Source of the DNA: Cellulophaga omnivescoria
GTDB taxonomy: Bacteria; Bacteroidota; Bacteroidia; Flavobacteriales; Flavobacteriaceae
Length of the DNA: 64,000 nucleotides
Assembly (NCBI RefSeq): GCF_001999725.1
Contig: NZ_MDDP01000015.1
Location: 1-64,000, forward strand
Direction of reading: 5' to 3'
Program-made: the position numbers and the translations under genes
The notes under the pieces: model-generated
What the model saw: the letters and a program-made list of their open reading frames with translations, nothing else
What the model was told of the DNA's origin: nothing
Databases searched by the model: none
Shown here: in pieces, positions 27,037-35,957 of the stretch
How positions within the stretch are numbered: the stretch's first letter is position 1
Layout of the letters: every line of letters begins with the position of its first letter

Positions 27037-29340
27037 TTATACTGTAATTAAGTTATTTTGATTTATGGTTATAGATTTACCGTTAACCAATAACGTAAGT
27101 TCTTCTCCTTTTAAAAGTTCAAAAGTATTTTTAGTTTGTGTAACACTTACTTTAATAGTATGGTTTCTAAAATTAACTTTAAAAGAATAGCCATCCCATT
27201 CTTTTGGTATTTTAGGACTGAAAGACAACGTATTTTCGCGAACACGCATACCACCAAAGCCTTCTATAATACTCATCCAAGTACCTGCCATAGATGTAAT
27301 GTGTAAACCTTCTTCTACCTCTTTATTATAATCATCTAAATCTAGTCTGGATGTTCTTAAGTAAAAACTATATGCTTGGTCCATACGGTTTAACTTTGCG
27401 GCTAAAATACTATGTACACAAGGAGATAAAGAACTTTCATGAACTGTAAAGGGCTCGTAAAAATCAAAATGTCGTTCTATTTCTTCAATAGTAAAATTAT
27501 CTTCAAATAAATAAAAACCTTGTAACGTATCTGCTTGTTTAATATAAGGCGAACGTAAAATTCTGTCCCAAGACCATTTTTGGTTTATAGGACGTTGAGA
27601 ATTATCTAAACTAGACACCGGAGTTAATTCTTTATCTAAAAAACCGTCTTGTTGTAAAAAAACATTATGCTCCTCAGAAAACGGAAAATACATATTATCC
27701 GCAACTTCTTTCCAACTATCAATTTCGTTATGAGTTAAGTTTACTTTAGATATAACTCTGTTATAGTCTTCTATGTAATTTTCTTTTACATTAGCTATTG
27801 TTTCTGCTGTATAGTTTATACACCATTGAGCTATATAATTGGTATACCAGTTATTATTTATGTTGTTTTCATATTCATTAGGTCCAGTTACTCCTAAAAT
27901 TACATATTTGTTTTTATTGGTAGAGAATGTAGCTCTTTGGTGCCAAAAGCGGGCAATACCAATAAGAACCTCTAATCCTTTTTCTGGAATGTAACTGTAA
28001 TCACCAGTATATCTGTAATAATTGTAAATGGCAAAAGCAATGGCACCGTTTCTGTGTATTTCCTCAAAAGTTATTTCCCATTCGTTATGGCATTCTTCGC
28101 CATTCATAGTTACCATTGGGTATAAGGCAGCTCCGTTAGTAAAGTCTAATTTTTCTCCATTTTCAATAGCCTTTTCTAGGTGATTATACCTGTAGGCTAA
28201 TAAATTACGACCAACATTTTGGTCTTTTGTAGCCATATAAAAAGGCAAACAATAAGCCTCTGTGTCCCAGTACGTACTACCACCATATTTTTCGCCAGTA
28301 AAACCTTTTGGTCCAATGTTTAGTTGTGCATCTGTCCCTAAATATGTTTGGTTTAATTGAAAAATATTAAAGCGTATACCTTGTTGTGCTTTTACGTCTC
28401 CGTTTATCGTGATATCTGATGTTTCCCAAATTGTAGCCCAAGCATTTTTTTGAGCTTCTAACAATGCAAAAAATCCAGTAGATGTAGCTTTCTCTAAAGC
28501 AATAGTAGCAGCAGTAATAAGCTTTTCTTTAGGGTGGTTTCTGTCTACAGTATACCCAGCAAATTTATGTATGGTAAACGAAGAATTTGCTTCTATATCT
28601 GCCGTATAGTTATAGGTGATTTTATTTTCTAGCTTTTCTATTTTAGGAGTAATATCTGTTTTTTTATCATTTAAAAAACACTTAGACTCCATAAACGTGC
28701 AAGTATGAAATTCTGTTTTTAAAGTATGTGCTTCTATAAATGCCTTACTACCTGTATTATTTATGTTAGTTATTTGCCAGAACTTATCATCCCAATTGGT
28801 ATCTTCATTTGTAATACCTGCATCTAAATAAGGACTAAATGTTATTGTAGCGTCTACGTTTACAGGAGTAATTGTGTAATTAATAGCACCAACTTCATCT
28901 AAAGTTAAACTTAAAAAGCGCTTTGTTTTTACAGAAACAATTACATTATTTTTTAAGGTAGCAGTAAAAGATCTAGAAAGCCAACCTTCTTGCATATTTA
29001 ACTCTCTCTTAAAATTATCTACTTTACAGGTAAATAAGTCTAAATTTTCTCCGTTAACTTGTACATTAATACCAATCCAATTTGGAGCATTTAAAACTTT
29101 TGCAAAATACTCTGGGTAGCCTTTTTTCCACCATCCAACTTTAGTTTTATCTGGGTAATAAACACCTGCAATGTAGCTACCTTGAAACGTAGGTCCAGAG
29201 TAGTGCTCTTCAAAATTAGCTCTTTGCCCCATTGCACCGTTTCCAATGCTAAACAAGCTTTCTGAAGATTTAACTCTGTCTGTGTTAAAACCTTCTTCTA
29301 TTATAGACCAGTTGTTTGGTTTAATATAATCTTGATTCAT
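27037..29340 (-). CDS. GH65 family glycoside phosphorylase, probable maltose phosphorylase
   Basis: A 767-residue enzyme without signal peptide, so cytoplasmic. Family GH65 features: an N-terminal beta-sandwich domain (about 1-270), an (alpha/alpha)6 barrel (about 320-680) with GPKGFTGEKYGGSTYWDTEA, and the general-acid segment VTGPNEYENNINNNWYTN near residue 480. QKWSWDRILRSPYIKQAD near residue 600 is a later conserved segment; the protein ends with a beta domain. Maltose phosphorylase converts maltose and phosphate to glucose and beta-glucose-1-phosphate. The adjoining beta-phosphoglucomutase gene supports exactly this product. Trehalose or kojibiose activity is possible in the family, but the starch context favours maltose. 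Confidence 0.92.
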   Translation of the reverse strand: MNQDYIKPNNWSIIEEGFNTDRVKSSESLFSIGNGAMGQRANFEEHYSGPTFQGSYIAGVYYPDKTKVGWWKKGYPEYFAKVLNAPNWIGINVQVNGENLDLFTCKVDNFKRELNMQEGWLSRSFTATLKNNVIVSVKTKRFLSLTLDEVGAINYTITPVNVDATITFSPYLDAGITNEDTNWDDKFWQITNINNTGSKAFIEAHTLKTEFHTCTFMESKCFLNDKKTDITPKIEKLENKITYNYTADIEANSSFTIHKFAGYTVDRNHPKEKLITAATIALEKATSTGFFALLEAQKNAWATIWETSDITINGDVKAQQGIRFNIFQLNQTYLGTDAQLNIGPKGFTGEKYGGSTYWDTEAYCLPFYMATKDQNVGRNLLAYRYNHLEKAIENGEKLDFTNGAALYPMVTMNGEECHNEWEITFEEIHRNGAIAFAIYNYYRYTGDYSYIPEKGLEVLIGIARFWHQRATFSTNKNKYVILGVTGPNEYENNINNNWYTNYIAQWCINYTAETIANVKENYIEDYNRVISKVNLTHNEIDSWKEVADNMYFPFSEEHNVFLQQDGFLDKELTPVSSLDNSQRPINQKWSWDRILRSPYIKQADTLQGFYLFEDNFTIEEIERHFDFYEPFTVHESSLSPCVHSILAAKLNRMDQAYSFYLRTSRLDLDDYNKEVEEGLHITSMAGTWMSIIEGFGGMRVRENTLSFSPKIPKEWDGYSFKVNFRNHTIKVSVTQTKNTFELLKGEELTLLVNGKSITINQNNLITV

Positions 29341-29396
29341 AATTTCTTATGCTATTGATTCTTGTAAATAGTACTTTTAGTAAGTTAGTATCTACC

Positions 29397-30053
29397 TTAT
29401 TTTTTTATTAATTCTTGTATAAAGTCTGATGAGATTTCTGTAAAATCTTTAAAAACGTAATCTGCTTCATGTAAAACGGTAGCATCTCCAATACCAATGC
29501 TAATCATATTTGCAGCATTGGCGGCTTTAATACCAGCAGTGGCATCTTCAAAAACAATACAATTTTCTGGAGCTATAGAAAGTGCGTTAGCAGCATTTAA
29601 AAACACTTCAGGATCTGGTTTACCTTTAGTAACCCCATTACCATCTATAATAGCACTAAACTTTTGTATTAAATTCACTTTTTGTAATATAACCTCTGCA
29701 TTTTTACTTGCCGAACCTAAAGCAATACCTTGTTTTTCTTTTTCTAAAAGCTCTAAAATTCTAGGTACATCTGGTAAAATTTCAGAAGCGTCCATTTTTT
29801 CTATATGCAGTAAATAATCTTCATTTTTTTTAGCCATTAAGCCAATAAACTCTTCGTTTTCTAGAGTAATATTACCCCAGTTAAGTATTTTTTCTAAAGA
29901 TTTTACTCTGCTAACACCTTTTAGTTGCTCATTTTGTTCATTAGTAAATTCAACACCAATAGAATTAGCTAGTTTTTGCCAAGCTAAAAAATGGTATTTG
30001 GCTGTATCTACAATAACGCCATCTAGGTCAAATATGAATCCTTTTCTTTTCAT
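29397..30053 (-). CDS. pgmB: Beta-phosphoglucomutase
   Basis: A 218-residue HAD-superfamily enzyme that converts beta-glucose-1-phosphate to glucose-6-phosphate in the cytoplasm. Motif I FDLDGVIVDTAKYHFLAWQ includes the phosphorylated Asp (residue 8) and the general acid/base Asp (residue 10). Motif II LGSAS, the Lys in GKPDPEVF and the motif IV FEDATAGIKAA are all present. A beta-PGM-type cap lies at about 15-85. It is placed between the MFS carrier (1 nt gap) and GH65 (56 nt gap), and takes up the product of the phosphorylase. Confidence 0.95.
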   Translation of the reverse strand: MKRKGFIFDLDGVIVDTAKYHFLAWQKLANSIGVEFTNEQNEQLKGVSRVKSLEKILNWGNITLENEEFIGLMAKKNEDYLLHIEKMDASEILPDVPRILELLEKEKQGIALGSASKNAEVILQKVNLIQKFSAIIDGNGVTKGKPDPEVFLNAANALSIAPENCIVFEDATAGIKAANAANMISIGIGDATVLHEADYVFKDFTEISSDFIQELIKK

Positions 30054-30054
30054 T

Positions 30055-31431
30055 TTATTCTTCTATTGTTTGATAAGAAATTGCACTTTTTTCGGTAATT
30101 AAGAAGTTGCATAAACCAGCAATAATTAAGCTTGTACCAGCAATAATCATTGCATTTATAGCGCCTTCTCCTAATAAATTAGAGATAATATTTATGCCAC
30201 CTATAGCAGCAATAATTTGAGGTATAACTATAAACATATTAAAAATGCCCATAAAAACCCCCATTCTTTTAGGGTCTACAGCACTAGAAAGCATAGCATA
30301 TGGCATAGATAAAATACTACCCCAAGCAAAGCCAATTAGTATAAAACATAAGGTTAAATATTCTGGAGAAGGAATAAAGTACATTAACAAAAAGCCAACA
30401 CCACCAATAATTAAAGAAAACATATGTACTAGTTTTCTATTAATTCTTTTTCTTGATGTATATAAGACTAGAATTAAAGCAAACGCCATAGATGATAAGC
30501 CATAAGTTCCCATATAAGAACCTACTAAGTTTGATGATTTTTGAAACGCTTCATTAGTTGTGTTAAAAGCAAGTAAATCTGCAGCTATTTCCATATTATA
30601 ATTAGCCTCTACTGGAGCAGGTGTATTAAAAACGTGTTCTGTTAGTGCTGGGTTAGCCATACTCCACATTGTAAAAAAGGCAAACCAGCTAAAAAACTGA
30701 ATTACACCTAACTTTTTCATAGTAGAAGGCATATTGCCAATATTGTTTATGATATCTGAAATAAACTGATTTTTTTTAGCCTTTTCTCTTTTAAATTCTT
30801 CCATATCTTCTGGCGGATACTCCGATGTAGTAAATATGGTGTACAGTATGCTAATTAAAAATACAACCGCTCCTATTGCAAATGCTACTTTTACAGACAT
30901 TGGTACCACTCCAGAAGGAGCAGCATCACTTACTCCAAGTTTAGATACCATCCAAGGTAAATTACTAGCAACCCAAGTACCAATACCAATAATTAAAGTT
31001 TGTATAACAAAACCGTAAGAGCGTTGTGAGTCTGGTAATTTATCTGCAACCAAAGCTCTAAACGGCTCCATAGATACATTAATTGATGCGTCTAAAATCC
31101 ATAAAAAACCAGCTGCAATCCATAAAACAGGTGAGTGAGGCACCAAAAATAAAGCTAGGGAGCTTAAAATAGCACCAATTAAAAAATAAGGTTTTCTTCT
31201 TCCCCAACGTTCGCTCCAAGTTCTATCACTTAAATAACCAATAATTGGTTGTACAACCAATCCGGTTAAAGGGGCTGCAATCCATAAAAGTGGTATAGCG
31301 TCTTTTTCTGCACCTAGCGTCTGAAAAATTCTGGACATAAAACCGCCTTGTAGGGCAAATCCAAATTGAATTCCCAGAAACCCGAAACTCATGTTCCAGA
31401 TCTGCCAGAAACCAAGTTTCTGTTTTTCCAT
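30055..31431 (-). CDS. MFS sugar transporter, SLC45 (maltose) type
   Basis: A 458-residue inner-membrane protein with about twelve membrane helices. The MFS loop motif is GYLSDRTWSERWGRRKPYFLIG, in which the GRRKPY segment is typical of the SLC45/GPH-like sugar:cation group. A long loop in the middle (about 255-300) joins the two halves. First gene of the minus-strand arm, with start ATG at 31431 and a 135-nt gap to lacI. In flavobacterial starch loci such carriers bring maltose or short maltooligosaccharides into the cytoplasm for GH65. The substrate is inferred from context. Confidence 0.92.
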   Translation of the reverse strand: MEKQKLGFWQIWNMSFGFLGIQFGFALQGGFMSRIFQTLGAEKDAIPLLWIAAPLTGLVVQPIIGYLSDRTWSERWGRRKPYFLIGAILSSLALFLVPHSPVLWIAAGFLWILDASINVSMEPFRALVADKLPDSQRSYGFVIQTLIIGIGTWVASNLPWMVSKLGVSDAAPSGVVPMSVKVAFAIGAVVFLISILYTIFTTSEYPPEDMEEFKREKAKKNQFISDIINNIGNMPSTMKKLGVIQFFSWFAFFTMWSMANPALTEHVFNTPAPVEANYNMEIAADLLAFNTTNEAFQKSSNLVGSYMGTYGLSSMAFALILVLYTSRKRINRKLVHMFSLIIGGVGFLLMYFIPSPEYLTLCFILIGFAWGSILSMPYAMLSSAVDPKRMGVFMGIFNMFIVIPQIIAAIGGINIISNLLGEGAINAMIIAGTSLIIAGLCNFLITEKSAISYQTIEE

Positions 31432-31566
31432 AATGTAAATATTTAGTATAAAAATACAGCGCCAGATTTTGTGTCTGTTTGGCGTGTATAGGGTGCGAAG
31501 TACAAAAATATTAAGTGTTAAGTTTAATATTTTATGGGGGTAAAGATATAAAATTTTTGATACAGA

Positions 31567-32604
31567 TTACAAAACTGTATTTTTTTCTGATGATTTTCTA
31601 ATAATTAAATCGGTAGAAATAACTTTACGTTGGTATTCTTTATTAGCAGTTTTATTTTGTATGCGGTCTAACAATAATTCTGCAGCGTGCTCGCCAATTG
31701 TAATGCCGTGTTGGTCTATGGTAGATAATGAAGGTGTTGAAAATGAAGATATTAATCCATCTGTAAAGCCAACAACACAAAGCTCATTAGGAATTTGTAA
31801 ATCTTTTTCTTTAGCTATTTTTATAACATTAGCAGCATAAATTTCATTAACAGCTACTATTCCATCATAACTTAAATTAGAGTTGTGCATAAATGTGCTA
31901 ATTTGTTTGGTAATGCTAGAGTTGTCGTTTACTTTAAAAATAAGATTTTCGTCTATTGCAATTCCTTTCTCTTCTAAAGCTCTTTTGTAGCCAATTGTGC
32001 GTAATGCGCCAACATTTACGTGGTCTGGTGTAGATAATATGGCTATTTTTTTACACCCTACATCTAATAAGTGTTTGGTAGCTTTGTAACCACCACCAAT
32101 ATCATCTACAATAACTTTATCACAATCAATTTTATCAGAAATTCTATCAAATAAAACCAAAGGAATATTGTAATCTTTTAATTCGTTAAAATGTTCAAAA
32201 TCTCCTTTTTCTAGGGTTTCTTTAGCTATTGAAACAAGCAAGCCATCTACGCTTCCGTTAGCCATCATTTGTATGTTTAATTTTTCTTTTTCGTAAGATT
32301 CGTTAGATAAACATATCATAACATTGTAATCTCTACCGTTTGCTATTTTTTCTACACCACTAATAACTCTAGAAAAAAAATGATGTACTATTTCTGGAAT
32401 AATTACACCAATTACCATTGTTTTATTATTGCGTAATTTTTGCGCAAGCATATTTGGTTTGTAATGATATAAGTCTGCAAAGGCCTTAACTTTTTTACGT
32501 GTTTCTTCACTTATTTCAGGGCTGTTTTTTAATGCTCTAGATACTGTAGAAGAAGACACACCTAACTCTTTTGCTATGTCTTTTATGGTAATTTTGGCTT
32601 TCAT
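31567..32604 (-). CDS. LacI-family transcriptional regulator of the maltodextrin locus
   Basis: The open frame extends to 32619, but Met6 at 32604 is chosen because it gives MKAKITIKDIAKELGV, the normal LacI N-terminus. The protein has 345 residues. The helix-turn-helix and hinge helix occupy 1-60 (SSSTVSRALKNSPEISEETR; LAQKLRNN), followed by a periplasmic-binding-like sensor domain (VIGVIIPEIVHHFFSRVISG; PNELCVVGFTDG). It lies between the MFS arm (same strand) and SusC (divergent), and a CG-centred palindrome is present upstream of susC. It probably responds to a maltose-like or phosphorylated sugar. Whether it represses or activates is not known from sequence. Confidence 0.93.
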   Translation of the reverse strand: MKAKITIKDIAKELGVSSSTVSRALKNSPEISEETRKKVKAFADLYHYKPNMLAQKLRNNKTMVIGVIIPEIVHHFFSRVISGVEKIANGRDYNVMICLSNESYEKEKLNIQMMANGSVDGLLVSIAKETLEKGDFEHFNELKDYNIPLVLFDRISDKIDCDKVIVDDIGGGYKATKHLLDVGCKKIAILSTPDHVNVGALRTIGYKRALEEKGIAIDENLIFKVNDNSSITKQISTFMHNSNLSYDGIVAVNEIYAANVIKIAKEKDLQIPNELCVVGFTDGLISSFSTPSLSTIDQHGITIGEHAAELLLDRIQNKTANKEYQRKVISTDLIIRKSSEKNTVL

Positions 32605-32753
32605 AATATAAAGATACAACGTTTGTAAACATCAATTAAGTATTAACGCTAAATTGACAATACTTAATTTTTAATAGCAAATAAATAACAATCTATTAAA
32701 ATTGCAGTCATTTTTTATGATAAAAACACACTTTTTGATAAAGTTGTTAACAT

Positions 32754-32765
32754 GCAACGCGTTGC
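32754..32765. promoter_or_regulatory. Candidate LacI-family operator upstream of susC
   Basis: GCAACGCGTTGC is a 12-bp perfect palindrome with a central CG step, the usual form of LacI-family operators. It lies 104 bp before susC and 150 bp from the lacI start, upstream of a weak promoter (TTG 32780-32782, TATACTTT 32801-32808). A second, weaker similar site (CAACG core) lies near 32618-32622 at the lacI start. Confidence 0.5.
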
Positions 32766-32869
32766 GTAACCTTGTAGATTTGTTAATTTAAAGTTAACCA
32801 TATACTTTCACTGTGCGAAATATAAAAATGTGTTAAGTTTTAATCAAATTATTAACTCAAACTAACTTT

Positions 32870-35800
32870 ATGAATAAACTAAAAAACATCTTTTTAGGTG
32901 CGTTTCTACTTTTTCCACTACTATTTTTTGCACAACAAACAGTGTCAGGAAAAATTACAGACAATGTAACAAAAACTCCATTACTAGGAGTTAACGTTGT
33001 TGTAAAAGGAACAACAAACGGATCTATTTCAGATTTTGATGGATTGTATGAAATTAGAAATGTAAATATGGGTGATATACTTGTATTTACATCTATAGGT
33101 TATAATCCTAAAGAAGTGAAAGTTACTTCTAGTACTTTAAATGTAGAAATGGCAGAATCTACAGAATTATTAGAAGAGGTTGTATTAATTGGTTACGGTA
33201 GTGCCAAAAAAGAAGATTTAACTGGTTCTGTAGATGTATTGTCATCTAAAGACTTTAATCAAGGTTCTGTAGTTTCTGCAGATCAATTATTAACAGGTAA
33301 AATGGCAGGTGTACGTATTACATCTAATGGTGGGCAGCCAGATGCAGCACCAAATATTAGAATTAGAGGTGGTTCTTCTTTATCTGCTAATAATAGCCCG
33401 TTAATTGTTATAGACGGTATACCTGTAGATAATACAAACCCTGCTGGTGTTGGTAACCCTTTATCGCTTATTAACCCTAATGATATAGAAAGCTTTAGTG
33501 TTTTAAAAGATGCTTCTGCAACGGCTATATATGGTTCTAGGGCTTCTAACGGTGTAATAATTATTTCTACTAAAAAAGGGACTTCTGGCGAGGTAAAATT
33601 TAATTTTTCATCAGATGTTTCTGTTAGCAATGTAGCTAATGATATAGATTTAATGAATAGTCAGCAATACGTAAGTTTTATTCAGCAGTATCATCCAACA
33701 TACACAAATTTATTAGGTATTGATGATCCTAGTACAGATGCTACAGATAACCTTACTACACCTGGTATAGAAGGAAGAATAATTGCAGATACAAATTGGC
33801 AAGATGAAATTTATAGAACAGCAATTTCTACAAACACTAACTTTAGTGCTAGAGCTAACTTAGGTGGTAAAATACCATTTAGAGGTTCTATAGGTTATAC
33901 AAATACTGGTGGTGTTGTAAAAACTAACGATTATGAAAGAGTTAGCTTATCTGCTAAATTAACACCTACTTTTTTTGATGATCACTTAAAAGTTAGTTTA
34001 AACGCTAAAGGATTATATTCAGAAAAAAATGCTATTGATGAAGGTGGAGCTTTAGGAGGTGCTGTAAATATGGATCCTACAAAACCTGTTTTTGATGTAA
34101 ACCCAAACAACCGTTTTGGAGGATTTTACCAAAATACAATTGTAGATGGTAATAGATTATTATTAGACGGGCAAAGTAATCCGTTAGCATTATTAAAACA
34201 AAGAGAAAGACCAGAAGAAGTAAAACGTTTTTTAGGAAATATAGAACTAGATTACAAATTACACGCTTTGCCAGAATTAAGAGCAGTTTTAAATTTAGGT
34301 TTAGAAGCATCTAAGGCAAACATTGAAGAAAGGTTTTTAGATAATTCTATTGCTACCTACAGGTTTAATAACGCAGATACAGATATTAATACTAATTATT
34401 TGTTTAATCCTGGTGTTAATTACACAGAAAATCAAGACATTACAAATACAACATTAGATGCTTATTTAGTTTATACTAAAGAGTTTAAAGGATTTGTAAA
34501 AAGATTTGAAGTACAAGGTGGTTACTCTTATCAAAATTTTAAAAATGATGGCACATCTGTTCAATACAGATATAATGATGAGTCAGGTTTAAGAGAAGAG
34601 TTAATAAATCCAAACAATTTAAATAATAGGTATTATAATGTACTAAACTTACAGTCTTATTTTGGAAGAGCAAATATAGATTTAGCAGAACAGTTTTTAG
34701 TAACATTATCTTTTAGAGCAGATGGTTCTTCATTGTTTACAGAGGAAAATAGATGGGGATATTTTCCTGCGGCAGCGGTTGCTTGGAAAATTGGTAATGC
34801 TGGTTTTGTAGAAAATTCTAATGTTATTAATGACCTAAAACTTAGGTTAGGAGCAGGTAAAACAGGGCAACAAGATATTACTGGTGCTGTTGGTTATTAT
34901 CCATCTTCACCATTATTTACTATTGGTTCTACTACTAGTCAGTACTTAAGTGGAGTAAACTTATACTCTGCTAAAGCATTTAATCCAGACTTAACTTGGG
35001 AAAAAACAACAACATATAATGTTGGTTTAGATTTTGACCTATTTGCAAACGGAATTGTTTCTGGTTCGGTAGATTTCTATCAAAAGCAAACAAAAGATTT
35101 ATTAGCAAGAACAGCTGTACCTCCTGGGCAAGCATTATCAGATGCATTTGTACAAAATGTAGGTGAAACAGAGAGTAAAGGTTTTGAAGTTAATTTAAAC
35201 CTAAGACCTGTTAGCACAGAAGATTTTACATTAGAATTTAATTCAAATGTTGGGTACAACAGATCTGAGGTTACTAGTTTAAAAGACGTAACTAGAATTA
35301 CTGCAGCAGAGTCCGGTTTACCAACAGGTACAGGAGTAAGTTTAGCGTACCACGCTGTAGGTTATCAACCATATTCTGCTTGGGTATTTAAGCAGGTATA
35401 TGATACAAATGGAGATCCAATCTCTAATGCATTTGTAGATATTAATGGAGATAATGTTATAGATAATGATGATAGATATTATGAAACATTAAGACCAAAT
35501 TGGACTTTTGGCTTTGGACTTAATTTTAACTACAAAAACTGGGACTTAAGTTCTAGCTTTAGAGGACAATTAGGGGGGCAAGTATACAACGCAAGAAGAT
35601 TAACTTCTGGTTGGATTGATAGAGCTATACCAAACAATAGCAATAGTTTAAGTAATGTGTTAGATTTTAATTCTGATGCGGCCACTACTTCTTTTGCTAA
35701 CGTACAAGGTAATATTCCTTTCTCAGATTATTTCTTAGAAGATGCATCTTTTTTAAGAATGGAAAATATTGTAATTGGTTTTAGAGTACCTAATTTCTTA

Positions 35801-35953
35801 AAAGATACTTCTTTAAGAATTTATGGAGCTGCAAATAACCTTTTTGTTATAAGTGATTATAGCGGACAAGACCCTGAGAATTTTAACTCAATAGATAATA
35901 ATTTCTACCCAAGACCTAGAGTATTTACCTTGGGATTAAATTTAGACTTTTAG
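32870..35953 (+). CDS. susC: SusC/RagA TonB-dependent outer-membrane transporter
   Basis: A 1027-residue outer-membrane barrel for energy-driven import of maltooligosaccharides with SusD. Signal peptide about 1-21 (LLFFAQQ). The carboxypeptidase-D-like domain (about 22-100) contains NVVVKGTTNGSISDFDGLYE. The TonB box/plug start is EEVVLIGYGSAKKEDLTGSV near residue 103. The plug shows the RIRGGSSLSANNSPLIVIDG signature and LKDASATAIYGSRASNGVI. The barrel ends with the terminal Phe in LGLNLDF. It begins the plus-strand arm; SusD follows after 4 nt. Probably controlled from the candidate operator upstream. Confidence 0.96.
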   Translation: MNKLKNIFLGAFLLFPLLFFAQQTVSGKITDNVTKTPLLGVNVVVKGTTNGSISDFDGLYEIRNVNMGDILVFTSIGYNPKEVKVTSSTLNVEMAESTELLEEVVLIGYGSAKKEDLTGSVDVLSSKDFNQGSVVSADQLLTGKMAGVRITSNGGQPDAAPNIRIRGGSSLSANNSPLIVIDGIPVDNTNPAGVGNPLSLINPNDIESFSVLKDASATAIYGSRASNGVIIISTKKGTSGEVKFNFSSDVSVSNVANDIDLMNSQQYVSFIQQYHPTYTNLLGIDDPSTDATDNLTTPGIEGRIIADTNWQDEIYRTAISTNTNFSARANLGGKIPFRGSIGYTNTGGVVKTNDYERVSLSAKLTPTFFDDHLKVSLNAKGLYSEKNAIDEGGALGGAVNMDPTKPVFDVNPNNRFGGFYQNTIVDGNRLLLDGQSNPLALLKQRERPEEVKRFLGNIELDYKLHALPELRAVLNLGLEASKANIEERFLDNSIATYRFNNADTDINTNYLFNPGVNYTENQDITNTTLDAYLVYTKEFKGFVKRFEVQGGYSYQNFKNDGTSVQYRYNDESGLREELINPNNLNNRYYNVLNLQSYFGRANIDLAEQFLVTLSFRADGSSLFTEENRWGYFPAAAVAWKIGNAGFVENSNVINDLKLRLGAGKTGQQDITGAVGYYPSSPLFTIGSTTSQYLSGVNLYSAKAFNPDLTWEKTTTYNVGLDFDLFANGIVSGSVDFYQKQTKDLLARTAVPPGQALSDAFVQNVGETESKGFEVNLNLRPVSTEDFTLEFNSNVGYNRSEVTSLKDVTRITAAESGLPTGTGVSLAYHAVGYQPYSAWVFKQVYDTNGDPISNAFVDINGDNVIDNDDRYYETLRPNWTFGFGLNFNYKNWDLSSSFRGQLGGQVYNARRLTSGWIDRAIPNNSNSLSNVLDFNSDAATTSFANVQGNIPFSDYFLEDASFLRMENIVIGFRVPNFLKDTSLRIYGAANNLFVISDYSGQDPENFNSIDNNFYPRPRVFTLGLNLDF

Positions 35954-35957
35954 GATT

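Noticed and set aside
31456-31486. Inverted repeat CGCCA/TGGCG upstream of the MFS gene
   Set aside because: Only 5 bp per arm with a wide spacer; too weak to call an operator or terminator.
32605-32619. Upstream ATG giving MYLYI before the LacI-family protein
   Set aside because: LacI proteins begin just before the I-x-D-[IV]-A helix; Met6 fits and the extra residues do not.
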